Assembly: GCA_037176705.1 (NCBI GenBank)
Contig: CM073887.1
Location: forward strand, 63,573,001 to 63,637,000
Direction of reading: 5' to 3'
DNA: 64,000 nucleotides
DNA from: Molossus alvarezi
Taxonomy: Eukaryota; Chordata; Mammalia; Chiroptera; Molossidae
Part shown: positions 22,019-32,309 of the stretch, piece by piece
How the letters are laid out: each line of letters opens with the position of its first letter
Numbering within the stretch: the stretch's first letter is position 1
The notes under the pieces: generated by a model
Seen by the model: the letters and a program-made list of their open reading frames with translations, nothing else
The model's database searches: none
What the model was told of the DNA's origin: nothing
Position numbers and translations under genes: made by a program

Positions 22019-22335
22019 TCAAGCCAAACAGAGAAAGACAAATATCACATGACCTCACTTATTTGTGGAATATAATGAACATAACAGTCTGAGGAACAGG
22101 GTAGTCCCAGAGACGTGGAAGTGGGGTACAGACTGACAATCCCCAGAAGAGGGGGTGGGGAGGAGAGATAAACCACAGAACTTATATGCATGTGTGCATG
22201 AACAATGGACATGGACAACAAAGCTGGGGACAGGGCAGGGAGGGAGGGAGAGGGGGGAATAAGTGGGGGGAAATGGAGAAACATCTGTAACAAAAATAAA
22301 TAAATTAATAAAATGAAATAAAAAATAAATTGAAA
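22019..22335 (+). mobile_element. L1 3' end, strongly 5'-truncated
   Basis: Starts within the last codons of ORF2 (caagccaaacagagaaagac), then the G-rich 3' UTR and the taacaaaaataaataaatta tail. Nearly the same text ends the L1 at 14895-19735, so the subfamily is shared. Confidence 0.9.
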
Positions 22336-23179
22336 GAATAAAAAGCAGTAATGCAAACGTTCAAATATTTATGCTTCTTAGACAAACTGTGGTGCCTTGA
22401 ATTATTGTCCTGTGCTCTCTGATGCCACCGACTTATGATTCATTTCAGATCAGGTAACCAGGAAATCACTGTGCTCAAAGGGGAGTACTAGCAATAAAGT
22501 GTCTATACTCACAGTCCTTTCATATTTATTCACACTCAAGCCTTATTTGCCTCCCGAATAAAATAAAATATCCACGAAAATCAGTGATTAAGGAAGGAAT
22601 TAGTACTGTTCCTTTAATTGATTGATCTGCTTGTAATTTTTCGTCTAGATTATGTGTAAAATTCAAAGGCTCTTGTGAGAAGAGTGAATCTATAGTAATA
22701 TCCTGTTACACCCAGACATAATGAGTGCCTTCAAAATAAACTTCCCACCTCATCTGTAATGAAACCTGCATGCCAGGTTCTCAACCCCATCCTCTAAAGC
22801 TGCTGAAAGGTTTTGAGAGCATGAATAGGGTCAGAAAGGAAGCACAGTGTTCGGGATGCTCTTTACTCATTCAGGGCCCTTCTCTCCACTCTCACCATCC
22901 CCAGGCTATGGAAGCAGAGAATCCGGTTCAGACAAAAGCTTAGACCCTTCAGAGTGATTTCAGAGTTAGGAAGGGGAGCTCAGGAACCCTAAACACTTGA
23001 CAGAGGAATCTGTTTTGTTCTACATTGTGGTAGCTGGGTAGTGGGGAGGATCAGATGCAGGGAGGAGAGCTCCTCACCTCCCTCTTCCAACCCCTGCACC
23101 ACAACCCAGCTCTGGACCTGTTCAGGGGTACATCTCCTCTTTCATCTCCTCACTAGCCTAAACAATCTAGTAGCCCCAA
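22336..23179. other. No recognised feature
   Basis: Single-copy-like DNA of average composition. I checked both strands for exon-like open frames and recognised none. Confidence 0.35.
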
Positions 23180-23307
23180 GGGTTGGTTTCAACCATATAT
23201 TGTCATCAAGTACCCCTTGATATGAAGCACTGACAAGGACACATCACCTCTCTGGTATCCTTCCCATTAATGCATAATCTTTTCTAATCATAAGAAAACA
23301 TCAGACA
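23180..23307 (+). mobile_element. Ancient L1M 3' UTR, left part
   Basis: Blocks such as accccttgatatgaagcac, ctctggtatccttccc and ctaatcataagaaaacatca match the L1M 3' UTR. It continues at 23551 after a SINE insertion. Confidence 0.65.
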
Positions 23308-23462
23308 GCCCTGGCAGGTGTGGCCTGGTTGATTTGGCATTGTCCTGTGCACTGGAACGTGGCCATTTCAATTCCCGATCAGGACATATGCTTGGGTTGC
23401 AGGTTAGATCCCAGGTGGGTGTGTGTGTAGGAGGTAGCCAATACATGTTTTTACCTCATCGA

Positions 23463-23513
<51 letters not shown>

Positions 23514-23550
23514 ACCTCTCCCTAAAAATCAATAAAATTCTTTCAAAAAA
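23308..23550 (+). mobile_element. Ves SINE
   Basis: Head gccctggcaggtgtggcctg, then a body ending in a pure (TC)24 run at 23464-23511 and an A-tail. Flanked by aaaacatcagaca (23295-23307) and aaaaaatcagaca (23551-23563). It splits the L1M 3' UTR. Confidence 0.9.
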
Positions 23551-23700
23551 AAAAAATCAGACAAACTCAAATTAAAAGGCATTAGTCAAAATAACTGGCC
23601 AATAGTCTTCAAAATTGTCAAGGTGCTGAAAGATAAGGAAAGACTAAGTAAGGCACTGTCAGAGACTGAAGGATAATATGAAGGTGTGACTTGATTTTTT
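23551..23700 (+). mobile_element. Ancient L1M 3' UTR, right part
   Basis: Continues from 23307: tcagacaaactcaaattaaa, a cattagtcaaaataactggc block, and tcaaaattgtcaaggtgctg. Confidence 0.65.
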
Positions 23701-23713
23701 TTCTGTTAAAACT

Positions 23714-23815
23714 TTTTTTTTTTTTTTTTTGATATGTGCCCCTAGCGGGAACTGAACCCGGGACTCTCTGGTCCGCAGGCCGATGCTCCAACTGCTGAGC
23801 CAAACCGGCCAGGGC
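23714..23815 (-). mobile_element. Short Ves-type SINE: tRNA head plus A-tail only
   Basis: Read on the minus strand: gccctggccggtttggctca, the A and B boxes, then at ggggcacatatc the sequence turns directly into an A-tail (T-run 23714-23730 on plus). The middle and CT-rich body of Ves are missing. Flanked by taaaact on both sides. The element at 35999-36103 ends at the same internal point. Confidence 0.85.
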
Positions 23816-23822
23816 TAAAACT

Positions 23823-24185
23823 ATTTTTATAAGGCCATTAGATTCTCAGACTTTTGAGGCAATTGTGCGGTTTTCAGTAGCATATTACCCAAGTGAATTA
23901 TTTATAAGCTCCTGGAACCTGCAACTCTGGTGAACAAACCTGACATCCTCATCTCCTGGAGGGCCCTCTGGTGTCACCCTCTGCTTCCCTTCTGCAGGTG
24001 CTCTGGGCTCTTTGGCTACAGCTGCCCATTCACCTCAAAAGGCAGCCCAGCTGCTGAAGAGAGAAAAAGGATGGGAAGGAGGGATCCCGTCCAGATGTCT
24101 CTCTGAGCCCCTAGTGCCTGCCCCCAATAGTCAGAAGGGTGAAGAGAGGTCAGACAGTGACAAAAGAAGATTTAAGATGGTGGAC
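23823..24185. other. No recognised feature
   Basis: Partly GC-rich (23940-24120) with a short CT-rich part. No supported gene. Confidence 0.3.
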
Positions 24186-24188
24186 ATA

Positions 24189-24195
24189 AATACAT

Positions 24196-24255
<60 letters not shown>
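24189..24255 (+). repeat. (CATATA)n hexamer microsatellite
   Basis: About 11 near-perfect catata units. In one frame it would read as alternating His-Ile. Confidence 0.95.
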
Positions 24256-24328
24256 CTGAGTGTTGTTTTCTAAACAGAGCCAAAAAGTGTTTATAATGTC
24301 TGTCACTCCAGTCTTTTAGAGGGAATTA

Positions 24329-24331
24329 ATT

Positions 24332-24365
<34 letters not shown>
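24329..24365 (+). repeat. (TTTA)n microsatellite at the HAL1 tail
   Basis: About nine tttatt/attt units, grown from the element's A-rich 3' tail. Confidence 0.9.
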
Positions 24366-24367
<2 letters not shown>

Positions 24368-24580
24368 ACTTATCTTTATTGTTGAATGTATTACAGATGT
24401 CTCCTTTTTTCCTCCTTGATCCCCTCCTCCCCAATCCTGCCCCCCTCCTGCCTTCCTCACACTGTTGTCTGTGTTCATTGGTTATGCATATATGCATAGT
24501 TCTTTGGTTTCTACCTTCTTGCCACACCTCCCCCTCCTTCCGTTTGAGGTTTGTCAGTCTAACAACCAATTTGTACTTTT

Positions 24581-24645
24581 TTTTTTTAATCCTTACCCAA
24601 GGACAGTTTTTCATTTTTTTTGTTTTTTGTTTAGATAGAGTGGGA

Positions 24646-24693
<48 letters not shown>

Positions 24694-24852
24694 TCTACGT
24701 GAGAGAGACACATCGAGTGGTTGCCACCAACATAACCCAACCAGGTCCGGGGACAAACTGCAACCGAGGTACGTGCCCTTAGCGGGAACCGAACCCGGGT
24801 CTCTCTGGACCTCAGGCTGATGCTCTAACCACTGAGCAAAACCGGCCAGGGC
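24581..24852 (-). mobile_element. Ves SINE (young subfamily) in the HAL1 3' UTR
   Basis: Complete head-body-tail on the minus strand with a pure (GA) run (about 24649-24689 on plus). Flanked by tgtactttt (24572-24580 and 24853-24861). It shares the ccgctaagggcacgtacc segment of the young subfamily. Confidence 0.95.
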
Positions 24853-25049
24853 TGTACTTTTTAATTTCTTCATCTTTTTCACCAAATTCCCCTCCCATCT
24901 GGCAACCAAAAAAAGTTCTCTGTATCTATGCATCTGTTTCTGTTTTGCTTGCTCATTTTGTTTGTAGATTCAATTGTTGATAGATATGTACTTATTCCCA
25001 CTTATTGTTCATATTATTTTTGTCTTCTTCTTCAAGAAGACCCATCAAC

Positions 25050-25916
25050 ATTTCATATACTACTGGTTTGGTGGTGATGAACTCCTTTAGCTTTTTCCGT
25101 GTCTGGGAAATTCTTTATATGGCCATCAACTCTAAATGATAGCTTTGCACGATAGAGTAATCTTGGTTGTATGTTGTTGTTTTTCATCACTTTAAATATT
25201 CCTTGCCACTCCCATCTGGCCTGCAAAGTTTTTGTTGACAAATCAGCTGACAGTCTATGGGAGTTCCATTGTGGGTAAATAACTGCTTTTCTCTTGCTGC
25301 TTTTAAGATTGTCTCTTTGTCTTTAACCTTTTGCATTTTGATGATGATGTGTCTTTGTGTGGACCTCTTTGGGTTCATCTTTTTTGGGACTCTCTCTTTG
25401 CTTCCTGGACTTGTATCTGTTTCCTTTACTAAGTTAGGGATGTTTTCTGTCATTATTCTTTCAAATAGGTTTTCAATTTCTTTCTCTCTTCTCCTGGCAC
25501 TCCCATGATGCAAATGTTGGTATCCTTGAAGTTGTCCCACAGACTACTTACACTGTCTCCATTTTTTGGATTCTTTTTACTTTTGCTGTCTTAATTGGGT
25601 GTTTTTTGCTTCCTTATATTCCAAATCAATGATTTGCTTCTTGGCTTCATCTACTCTACTGTCGATTCCTTGTAAATTATTCTTTATTTCAGTTAGTGCA
25701 TTTCTGACTGGTCCTTCATTATGCTCTTAAGATACTCACTACGTTCCTGATGTTCTCATGAAGTTCCCTAAAATTCTCACTAAGTACACTGAGTGTCCTT
25801 TTAATCAGTGTTTTGTACTCTGCATCTGTTAGATTGCTTATCTCCATTTCATTTAGTTCTTTTCCTGGGGTTTTGTTCTGTTCTTTCATTTGGGACATGT
25901 TTCTTTGTCTCCTCAT
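25050..25916 (-). pseudogene. L1-type ORF1 of HAL1-like copy 3 (broken)
   Basis: On the minus strand from 25916: an N-terminal charged region (65 codons, then a stop at about 25719). After breaks comes the C-terminal domain in two overlapping frames (25540-25187 and 25241-25053). It holds RSTQRHIIIKM, TILKAAREKQ and IQPRLLYRAKLSF. Sequence and order match ORF1 of copy 1. Confidence 0.75.
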
Positions 25917-27439
25917 TTTGGCTGCCTTCCTATGTTTGTTTTTATGTATTAGGTAGAGTTGCTATTTCTCCTAGGCTTCCTAGGGGTGGCATGTGATACT
26001 AGGTGTCCTGTAGGATCTAGTGGCACAGCCTCCCTGGTCACCCTGCTGGGCCCTCGAGGTGTACCCCTCATGTGGAGTTTATACCCTTCTGCTGTAACTG
26101 AGTCTTGATTGCTGTTGGCACATCAATGAAAGGGTTTTACTCAGGCTGATCAGGTGCAAGGACTGGCTGTGCCCACCATCCACTGACCTCTGATTACCTT
26201 GGATGATCAGCTGTGCAGGGGCCCACCACACAGAGCAAGAATTACTTCAGCAGGGCTCTGGTACCCACTGAGTCCATTCCTTGAGTGTGTCACTTTTTGA
26301 GGTGGTTGGGTGGTGGTGCTTTAACTTGGTTTGCAGCTGTCTACTGGGTGTGCTGGCTCTTGGGCAAGGTTCTACCTGAGGCCACCAGGCATAAGCTACA
26401 AAGTGATTTGCCGGTGGCTGTTTCTTGTGCTGGGCTTGGAAGTGTCCAGGAAAAGACAAGCTGTGAACCAAGTCTAGCTGCTTCTAGTGCCAAGTGTGAG
26501 GTCACTTAGCGAGGGTATGGGGCTCACTGTGGCCAGATGCTGCTTGTTTGAGAGAATTTAGGAAAATCTGAAGCAGGACCCAAAACAGGCCAATCTTATG
26601 GTAGTCACTGAAAACAGATTGGGTGGGCCCAAATGTTAGGTGGGGCAAGGCCTCAGGCCTCAGGGAATCACCAGGGTGGGGCAAACAGTGTGAGCCAGGT
26701 TGCTGGAGTCCCAGATATAGTGCCCATCTGCCTGCCCTGTGGGGGAAGGGCTCACCAAAGGAATGTTGGCCTCCACCAGCCATCTGTCCTGGAGAAAGCT
26801 GCTTCTCCAGCTCTCGCCCCGATGCCAAACAACTCAATTCTTCCCCCATATATCTCTGATGCCTTTCAAGCTGCCTCCCCTCCATGCTGGAGCTCAGAGG
26901 GAGTGGGTTCAAGTAAGTCTATGCCCATTAAAAAGAACTGCCTGGGACTCTAGAAGACTCAGTCTTCTTCAGCTTCAATTCCTGCTGGTCTTTACAGCCA
27001 GAGTTATGGGCATTCTCTTTCTGGTACTGGAACCCTGAGTTGGGAGCCTGGTGTGGGATGGGGACCCCTTGTTCCTCAGTGAGGACCTTCCCAGCCGAGG
27101 TATCTCCATGTTTTTTATCAGCCACACATGGGTGTGGGACCAGCCTGTCCACTCCTCCACCCCTCCTACCAGTCTTCTTTAAATCTCTAGTTGTAGGACT
27201 TACATTCAGCTCGATTTCAGGCCTTTCTGAAGGATGTTGGTTCTGTAGTTTCATTGTAATTTGATGTGGTTGTGGGAGGAGGCGAGTACCTTGTTTGTTT
27301 ACCTGTGCCTTCATCATAACCGGAAGATCTAGAGGGAACTCATTTTAAAAATGTTTTTCACAATCCCAAGAACACACATGGATTCTTATTTTTTTATTTT
27401 TATTTAAAGTAAAGTTACAGTCAGAACACACAAAGGAAT

Positions 27440-28590
27440 CTGGCAAATTCAAGATGGCAACTGCAGTAGAGTCGGTGGAAGTAACCCTCATCTCCTCCTA
27501 GAACTAAATTATAGAACAATCAACCTGAATAAACAACTGAAGACTAGCTGAACAGAAGTCTTATACCGAGGATTTACATAAGAACCACATCCAGACTGGC
27601 AGGCAGAGACGTGAAAGGGCTGGCCCCATAGCCCCATGCTGTACCTAAGAATCCAGAGGAATATCTTAGTGCAAAGGTCCCCCCAGAGGGAGCAGAGGGA
27701 TCTCAACCCCATGCTGGCCCCAGCCTAGAGCACCTGAGCTGGGAAGAAAAACCCACATAACATTTGGCTGTAAGAATCAGCCGGGATTCCATCTAATTGG
27801 TAGAGAAATCTGCTGGAATCCCAGGCATTATTTACAATTTTTTTTTCTTCATTGATTTTAGAGAGAGAGAAAGGGAGAGGGAGAGAGAGATAAAAACATA
27901 GACGAGATAGAACATGGATTGGCCACTTCTGCATGCCTTCCACTGGGAACTGGGCCCACAACCTGGGCATGTGCCCTGACTGGAAATTGAACCAGCAACC
28001 TCTTGGTGGAACCAGTGACCTCTTGGGGCATGGGTCGACACATGCACTGAGCCGCACTGTCCAGGCACCCCCAGGCACCATTTTAAAGAGTCAGTACACA
28101 AAATCTCATTCACAGCTACTCACCCTGAACTCTTGTGCAGGGAAGGTGACTCAGAGGGTTGTGTGGCTTCATGGAGAAAACTAAACAGACACCCACTGAG
28201 GTCCTTGTGCTGAGTCTCTCACTCATGAGGCCCACAGACAGCATCATTCCTGTAGAGTACTCCCCTCCATAGGGAATCAGCCTAGGGGAATGCTCTAGTC
28301 CCACCCTCCCGACTCCTGTCTGCAGCCAATTGGGATCCACCTTACAGACTTTCCTGGAGGGCTCTTAAGGAGGTCTGAGTGAACTCGAGATGTCAGAGGT
28401 GAACAGGAAAAGATTGGGCCGTGTGGCTTTAGTGCGTGGAGCATTTATCCCCCTCACAACTGACTTGCTCTGACCCTGCATAAAAGATCCACTAGAGAAA
28501 GTCTACTTGTCACCAACACTACAGGGTACAGGCCCCAGTAAACAGACTACACTCTTGCCCTACAGGCTATACCAGAAGAGCCAGAAATAT
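27440..28590 (+). mobile_element. Orphan L1/HAL1-type 5' UTR (no ORFs follow)
   Basis: It begins near a YY1-like word (tcaagatggcaactgc, about 27450) and continues with L1 5' UTR text such as gaactaaattatagaacaat and acatccagactggcaggcag, also recognisable in the reverse of 27150-27320. It runs out near 28590 without entering ORF1. A Ves SINE sits inside it. The 3' part was probably lost by deletion, or this is a 5'-fragment retrocopy. Confidence 0.6.
27835..28068 (-). mobile_element. Ves SINE
   Basis: Minus-strand head-body-tail. The plus strand shows the T-run at 27838-27846, a GA-rich body and tgcatgggtcgacacatgca. Flanked by cccaggcattattt / cccaggcaccattt. It contains a small internal duplication (cctcttggtggaaccag / cctcttgggg). 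Confidence 0.9.
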
Positions 28591-28689
28591 TTATTCAGCA
28601 TTGGGAATGATAAAAGGGAGTAAGAAAATTTTTAGAAAAAATAAAATCATTTAATGTTTGAATCAATCCAAAGTTGAGGCTTTCCATAG

Positions 28690-28910
28690 ATAAAATAATT
28701 ATGATAATGATAACTAACACTTATATAATTACACTAAGTACTTTTTATGTATTAATTCAGTTCATCCTCCAAAAAATCCTACGAGGTAGGTAATTTTATT
28801 ATATCCATTTTACAGATAAAGAATTCAAGGCAAAAAGAGAATAAATAATGTGCCCAGCATCACACAGATATAAGTTGTAGAAGTAAGATCTGAGCCCAGG
28901 AAATGAGGCT
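28690..28910 (-). mobile_element. MIR
   Basis: Near-complete MIR on the minus strand: aactaacacttatataatta, cctacgaggtaggtaatttt, atccattttacagataaaga, tgcccagcatcacacagata and gatctgagcccagga. Confidence 0.9.
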
Positions 28911-28984
28911 GAAATAGTAACCTTAATTTCTTAAAACATCAGAGTACATTTATGGATAATGAATATAAACATGTTTTTTCCAGT

Positions 28985-29207
28985 GACTTGAATTCTGTTC
29001 TGTCTTTTTGATTCATTCATTCCACAAATATTTATTACGAGGCCAGCATGTTTCAGGAACGCTGGAGCAGAGTCAGGAAGAGACAGAATTGTAGACCAAG
29101 TAAGAGATGCAATGGTCTTCCGTAGGACTGTAGTCTTACTCCCAGTAGCATGGGAAGTCCTGGCAAGGTGCTTAGCAGAGAAGTATATGATTTGATTTTT
29201 TTGTTGC
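28985..29207 (-). mobile_element. L2 3' part, minus strand (left of an insertion)
   Basis: attcattcattccacaaata and the following ttattacgaggccagcatg are the reversed L2 3' end. The L2 seems to continue at about 29420 beyond an inserted L1/HAL1 tail. Confidence 0.65.
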
Positions 29208-29221
29208 AAAAGAATTATTCT

Positions 29222-29407
29222 GAGTACAGTATACAGAATATAGTCAATAATATGATAATAACTATATATGGTGCCAGGTGGGTATTGAAAATATCAGGGC
29301 AAACACTTTGTAAAGTATACGATTGTCTCACCACTATGCTGTACACCTGAAACAAAGACAAAATAATATTGGTTGTAAACTTTAATTGAAAAATAAATTT
29401 TTAAAAA
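29222..29407 (+). mobile_element. HAL1/L1-type 3' end, strongly 5'-truncated
   Basis: Text includes aatatagtcaataatatgat, tatatggtgccaggtgggta, accactatgctgtacacctg and aattgaaaaataaattttt. The same 3' UTR type ends HAL1 copy 2 (about 11400-11545). Flanked by caaaagaattattctg and caaaagaactactttg, a diverged duplication. Confidence 0.75.
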
Positions 29408-29419
29408 CAAAAGAACTAC

Positions 29420-29610
29420 TTTGGCTGCTGCGTTTAGAGGAGCCTGGGCGTGGGGAGGGACCATGAGATGCAGACGCGGCCGTTTAGGAAGCTGTCCTAG
29501 CAGTCCAGGAAAGAAGCGGTGATGGCCGGGCAGGGGACAGCAGAGAAGGAAATGAAACAAGGACAGATTCTGGATACATTTTGAAGATAGAACAAGACTC
29601 ACTGATGGAT
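29420..29610 (-). mobile_element. L2 ORF2-region fragment, minus strand
   Basis: tggctgctgcgtttagagga, ctgtcctagcagtccaggaa and cactgatggattgattctga are the reverse of a well-known L2 ORF segment. It fits as the upstream part of the L2 at 28985. Confidence 0.65.
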
Positions 29611-29647
29611 TGATTCTGAGATCTGAAATATAAGAACAAAGTTACTG

Positions 29648-29808
29648 CCCTAGCCGGTTTGCCTCAGCAGTTAGAGTGTTGGCCTGCAGATCAAGGCTCT
29701 CAGGTTCAATTCCCAATCAAGGGCATGCACCCGGGTGGCAGGTTTGAACCCCTCCCCAGTCAGGGCAAGTGCAGAAGGCAACCAATTGATGTGTCTCTCT
29801 CACATTGA

Positions 29809-29851
<43 letters not shown>

Positions 29852-29960
29852 TCCTTCCTCTCTCCCTCTCCCTCTCTCCCTCTCCCTCTCTCTCCCTCCC
29901 TTTCACTCTATCTAAAAATCAATTTAAAAAGTGTCCTTGAGTAAGCATTAACAAACAAAA
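29648..29960 (+). mobile_element. Ves SINE with expanded CT tract
   Basis: Head ccctagccggtttgcctcag, a B-box-like caggttcaattccc, and a long CT-rich tract (about 29813-29905), then aaaaatcaatttaaaa. Flanked by agaacaaagttactg and agaataaaggtactg. Confidence 0.9.
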
Positions 29961-29975
29961 AGAATAAAGGTACTG

Positions 29976-30248
29976 CTAACCCTAACTGATAACCTGAGGT
30001 ACACATCTTATCAGCACCAATGCCTTTATAGTTGGGGCTGTTCTTGTTATCATAATGCCTGCAAAATGTAGTTTTACTGTGTGTGGAAAAATTACTTATG
30101 CAAAAATTTTTTATGAGGGAGAAGGCAAACATAGAGTGCAAAGTAGAAATGGGTTTTGTTAAAACATTCCCACAGGGGTGTGCTCCTCATATAAATTTCA
30201 CATTCTCATGTCATAGTGGAAAAATGATGAGAACTTCTGTTCTGTTGG
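29976..30248. other. No recognised feature
   Basis: Single-copy-like spacer without a supported gene. Confidence 0.3.
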
Positions 30249-30425
30249 GCTACTATGGATTGAACTGTGTCCCCTACAAAAGTATATTTTAGATTCCTAA
30301 CTCCCAGTACCTCAGATTGTGACCTTACATGGAGACAGAGTCTCCACAGAGGTAATCAAGTTAAAATTAAGTCATTGGGGTGGGTTCTAATCCAATGTGA
30401 CTAACTGGTGTCCTTATCTGCAGCA
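30249..30425 (+). mobile_element. ERVL-MaLR LTR, 5' part (MST/MLT1-type)
   Basis: ctatggattgaactgtgtcc, tcccagtacctcagattgtg, gaggtaatcaagttaaaatt and ggtgtccttatctgcag follow the 5' half of MaLR LTRs. It breaks off where an old L1 piece begins. These are non-coding LTR remnants. Confidence 0.8.
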
Positions 30426-30535
30426 TGTATCAGCATGTCATTTTTTTAATTGATGGATAATATTTCATTGTATGAATATATAACCATCCATTAGTTGGTA
30501 GATATTTGCATTCTTTTTCATTAATCTTTGAATTT
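30426..30535 (-). mobile_element. Old L1 ORF2 C-terminal scrap
   Basis: The minus strand reads NGWLYIHTMKYYPSIKKM, an old version of the L1 ORF2 C-terminal motif (…[15 protein letters not shown]… in the young copies here). Confidence 0.55.
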
Positions 30536-30617
30536 AACAGGTGGTACCTACACACACGTGGGATTATTTCTTTAATGTCGGTTTTCGGCACTAGGAAATT
30601 AGCCTCTAAAAGGTAAG

Positions 30618-31240
30618 TTTTTCTTTTTTTCAACTTTTATTAATTTATTTTTGTTACAGATGTTTGTTCTTTTTCCCCTCTACACACCCTCCTCCCCATC
30701 CCGCCCCCTTTCCATCTCCCCAGAATTGTTGTTTATGTCCATTGGTTGCGTATACATGCATATAAGTTCTTTGGTTTATCTCATCCATCCCCCCGCCCTC
30801 CTCCTCTGAGGTTTGTCAGTCTGAACCGTATTCCTTTCTATGTCTTTGGGTCTATTTTGTTCATCAGCTTTTATTTATTTAATTTTTTTATCCTCACCTG
30901 AGGGCATTTTTCCATTTTTTGTTCAGATAGAGTAGGAGGGAGAGAGAGGAAGAGAAAGAGAAAGAAACATTGACGTGAAAGGGACACATCGAGTGGTTGC
31001 CTCCCACACGACCCAACCAGGGCCAGGGACAAACTGCAACCAAGGTACGTGCCCTTAGAGGGAACCAAACCCAGGTCTCTCTGGACTGTAGGCCGACGTT
31101 CTAACCATTGAACCAAACTGGCCAGGGCTCATCAGCTTATTTTGTTCATTATATTCCACAGATAAGTGAGATCATGTGTTATTTGTCTTTCTCTTATTGG
31201 CTTATTTCGCTTAGGATAATACTCTTCAGGTCCCTCCATG
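30618..31240 (-). mobile_element. L1 3' end, 5'-truncated, split by a SINE
   Basis: On plus: ttttgttacagatgtttgtt, tgtttatgtccattggttgc and gaggtttgtcagtctgaacc. After the SINE it continues: cagcttattttgttcattat and ttcgcttaggataatactct. Flanked by taaaaggtaagt (about 30606-30617) and ttaaaggcaagt (31241-31252). Confidence 0.9.
30872..31128 (-). mobile_element. Ves SINE (young subfamily)
   Basis: Complete minus-strand copy. Flanked by tcatcagctt (30861-30870) and tcatcagctt (31129-31138). Inserted in an L1 tail. Confidence 0.95.
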
Positions 31241-31252
31241 TTTAAAGGCAAG

Positions 31253-32144
31253 TATTATATTTGCTTTTTGCTCCCCACTGTGTCTCCATTATCAACAAAT
31301 ACTAGTTGAAAAAAGAACAAATGAATGCATAAATAAATAAATGAACTATAGGAGATTGAACGAAAAAATCATAATGACCGAAGAAAAATTACTTTTCTTC
31401 CCAATGTAGGGATCTTCCTCCTAGCTCATATAGGGACGCTTTCTACTAATTGTCCCAAATTCTGCAACTCCAATTTTGGATACAACCTATGCTGGGCACT
31501 TCATCAGCTTAGCCAACATCTGGACAACTTCACTTTGCTGCCATTAGAAGCCTCATGCAAGAACAGACTCCTGAAGAAGACACGTCCACCTTGTCATATG
31601 TTAAAATCAAGTGACCACAAGTGCCTGCAAAGAAACAAGTGGGCACAATTGCCCATTCTACCTCCACAGCACATGCTCCCCAAAGTCCCTACTGGCACTC
31701 AGAAAATGTGTGAGCCCTTTTAATAACAGCTTGGTGGAGCTGTAAATGGGGGAGTGCAGACCAAGTATAATTCGAGTCTCAGGCTAACAACTTCTCAAGT
31801 ATGCTCATGTCTAGCTCTCTTTTTTCTGGAGTCAGAGATAAATGTGGCAAACTTCATAGAATCTTCACAGCCTACTATGCTGAACAGTGTGTGAAAAGCA
31901 AAATTTGCCATCAGAATAGAGGAAACAAACTATCCCGTGCAGTCTCAGGCCACATGCTACTATCACTGACCTTTCTTTAGATGAATGAGAGGTGCCTGCT
32001 GTGACACACAGACACAGTTTTAAGACAGTGATGCTTCCTATCTTTTTGATTTGCTGAAATTGCAACACTTTATACTTATAATACAGACTACAGTACAAAA
32101 CAGTGTGAGATGCAGACCAGAACTAGTCCTAGCCAAACCTAATT
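31253..32144. other. No recognised feature
   Basis: Mostly single-copy-like. A short aaataaataaatgaac run at about 31331 could end an unrecognised old repeat. No supported gene. Confidence 0.35.
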
Positions 32145-32300
32145 GGGTTTGAGTGCCTACTATGTACCAGGCACAGCACTAAGCGTTGTACACACATCAG
32201 CTTGCTGGATTCTCACAATGGTGGTAAGAAGTCAATTTTATAATTTACCCCAACTTATAAATGAGGAAACCAAGAGTTAGAGGGGTTATGAACTTTTGAG
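32145..32300 (-). mobile_element. MIR
   Basis: gagtgcctactatgtaccag, gcacagcactaagcgttgta and aaatgaggaaaccaagagtt are reversed MIR core and flank. Confidence 0.85.
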
Positions 32301-32309
32301 AGTGAAAGG

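Larger units (their letters stand above)
24335..27329 (-). mobile_element. HAL1-like half-LINE-1, copy 3, full length
   Basis: On the minus strand there is a 5' UTR (27329 down to about 25920), ORF1 (about 25916-25050), and a 3' UTR with A-rich tail (down to 24335; the tail is (TTTA)n on plus). ORF2 is absent with the same junction as in copies 1 and 2. A duplicated target, agagggaattaatttta (24318-24334) versus agagggaactcatttta (about 27330-27346), marks a complete insertion. Without its SINE it is about 2.7 kb. The long 5' UTR suggests its own promoter. Confidence 0.85.

Noticed and set aside
22045..22356. Antisense open frames across L1 3' ends (repeated Phe/Leu/Ser-rich peptides, also at 38209, 57250, 32828)
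   Set aside because: They are the reverse strand of the L1 3' UTR and recur at every L1 tail, so they are shadows rather than membrane protein genes.
23334..23525. Open frames with long Ser-Leu runs (also 24631, 29735, 27858)
   Set aside because: They come from the CT-rich body of Ves SINEs.
24012..24296. Frame with a His-Ile repeat
   Set aside because: It is the translation of the CATATA microsatellite with no gene context.
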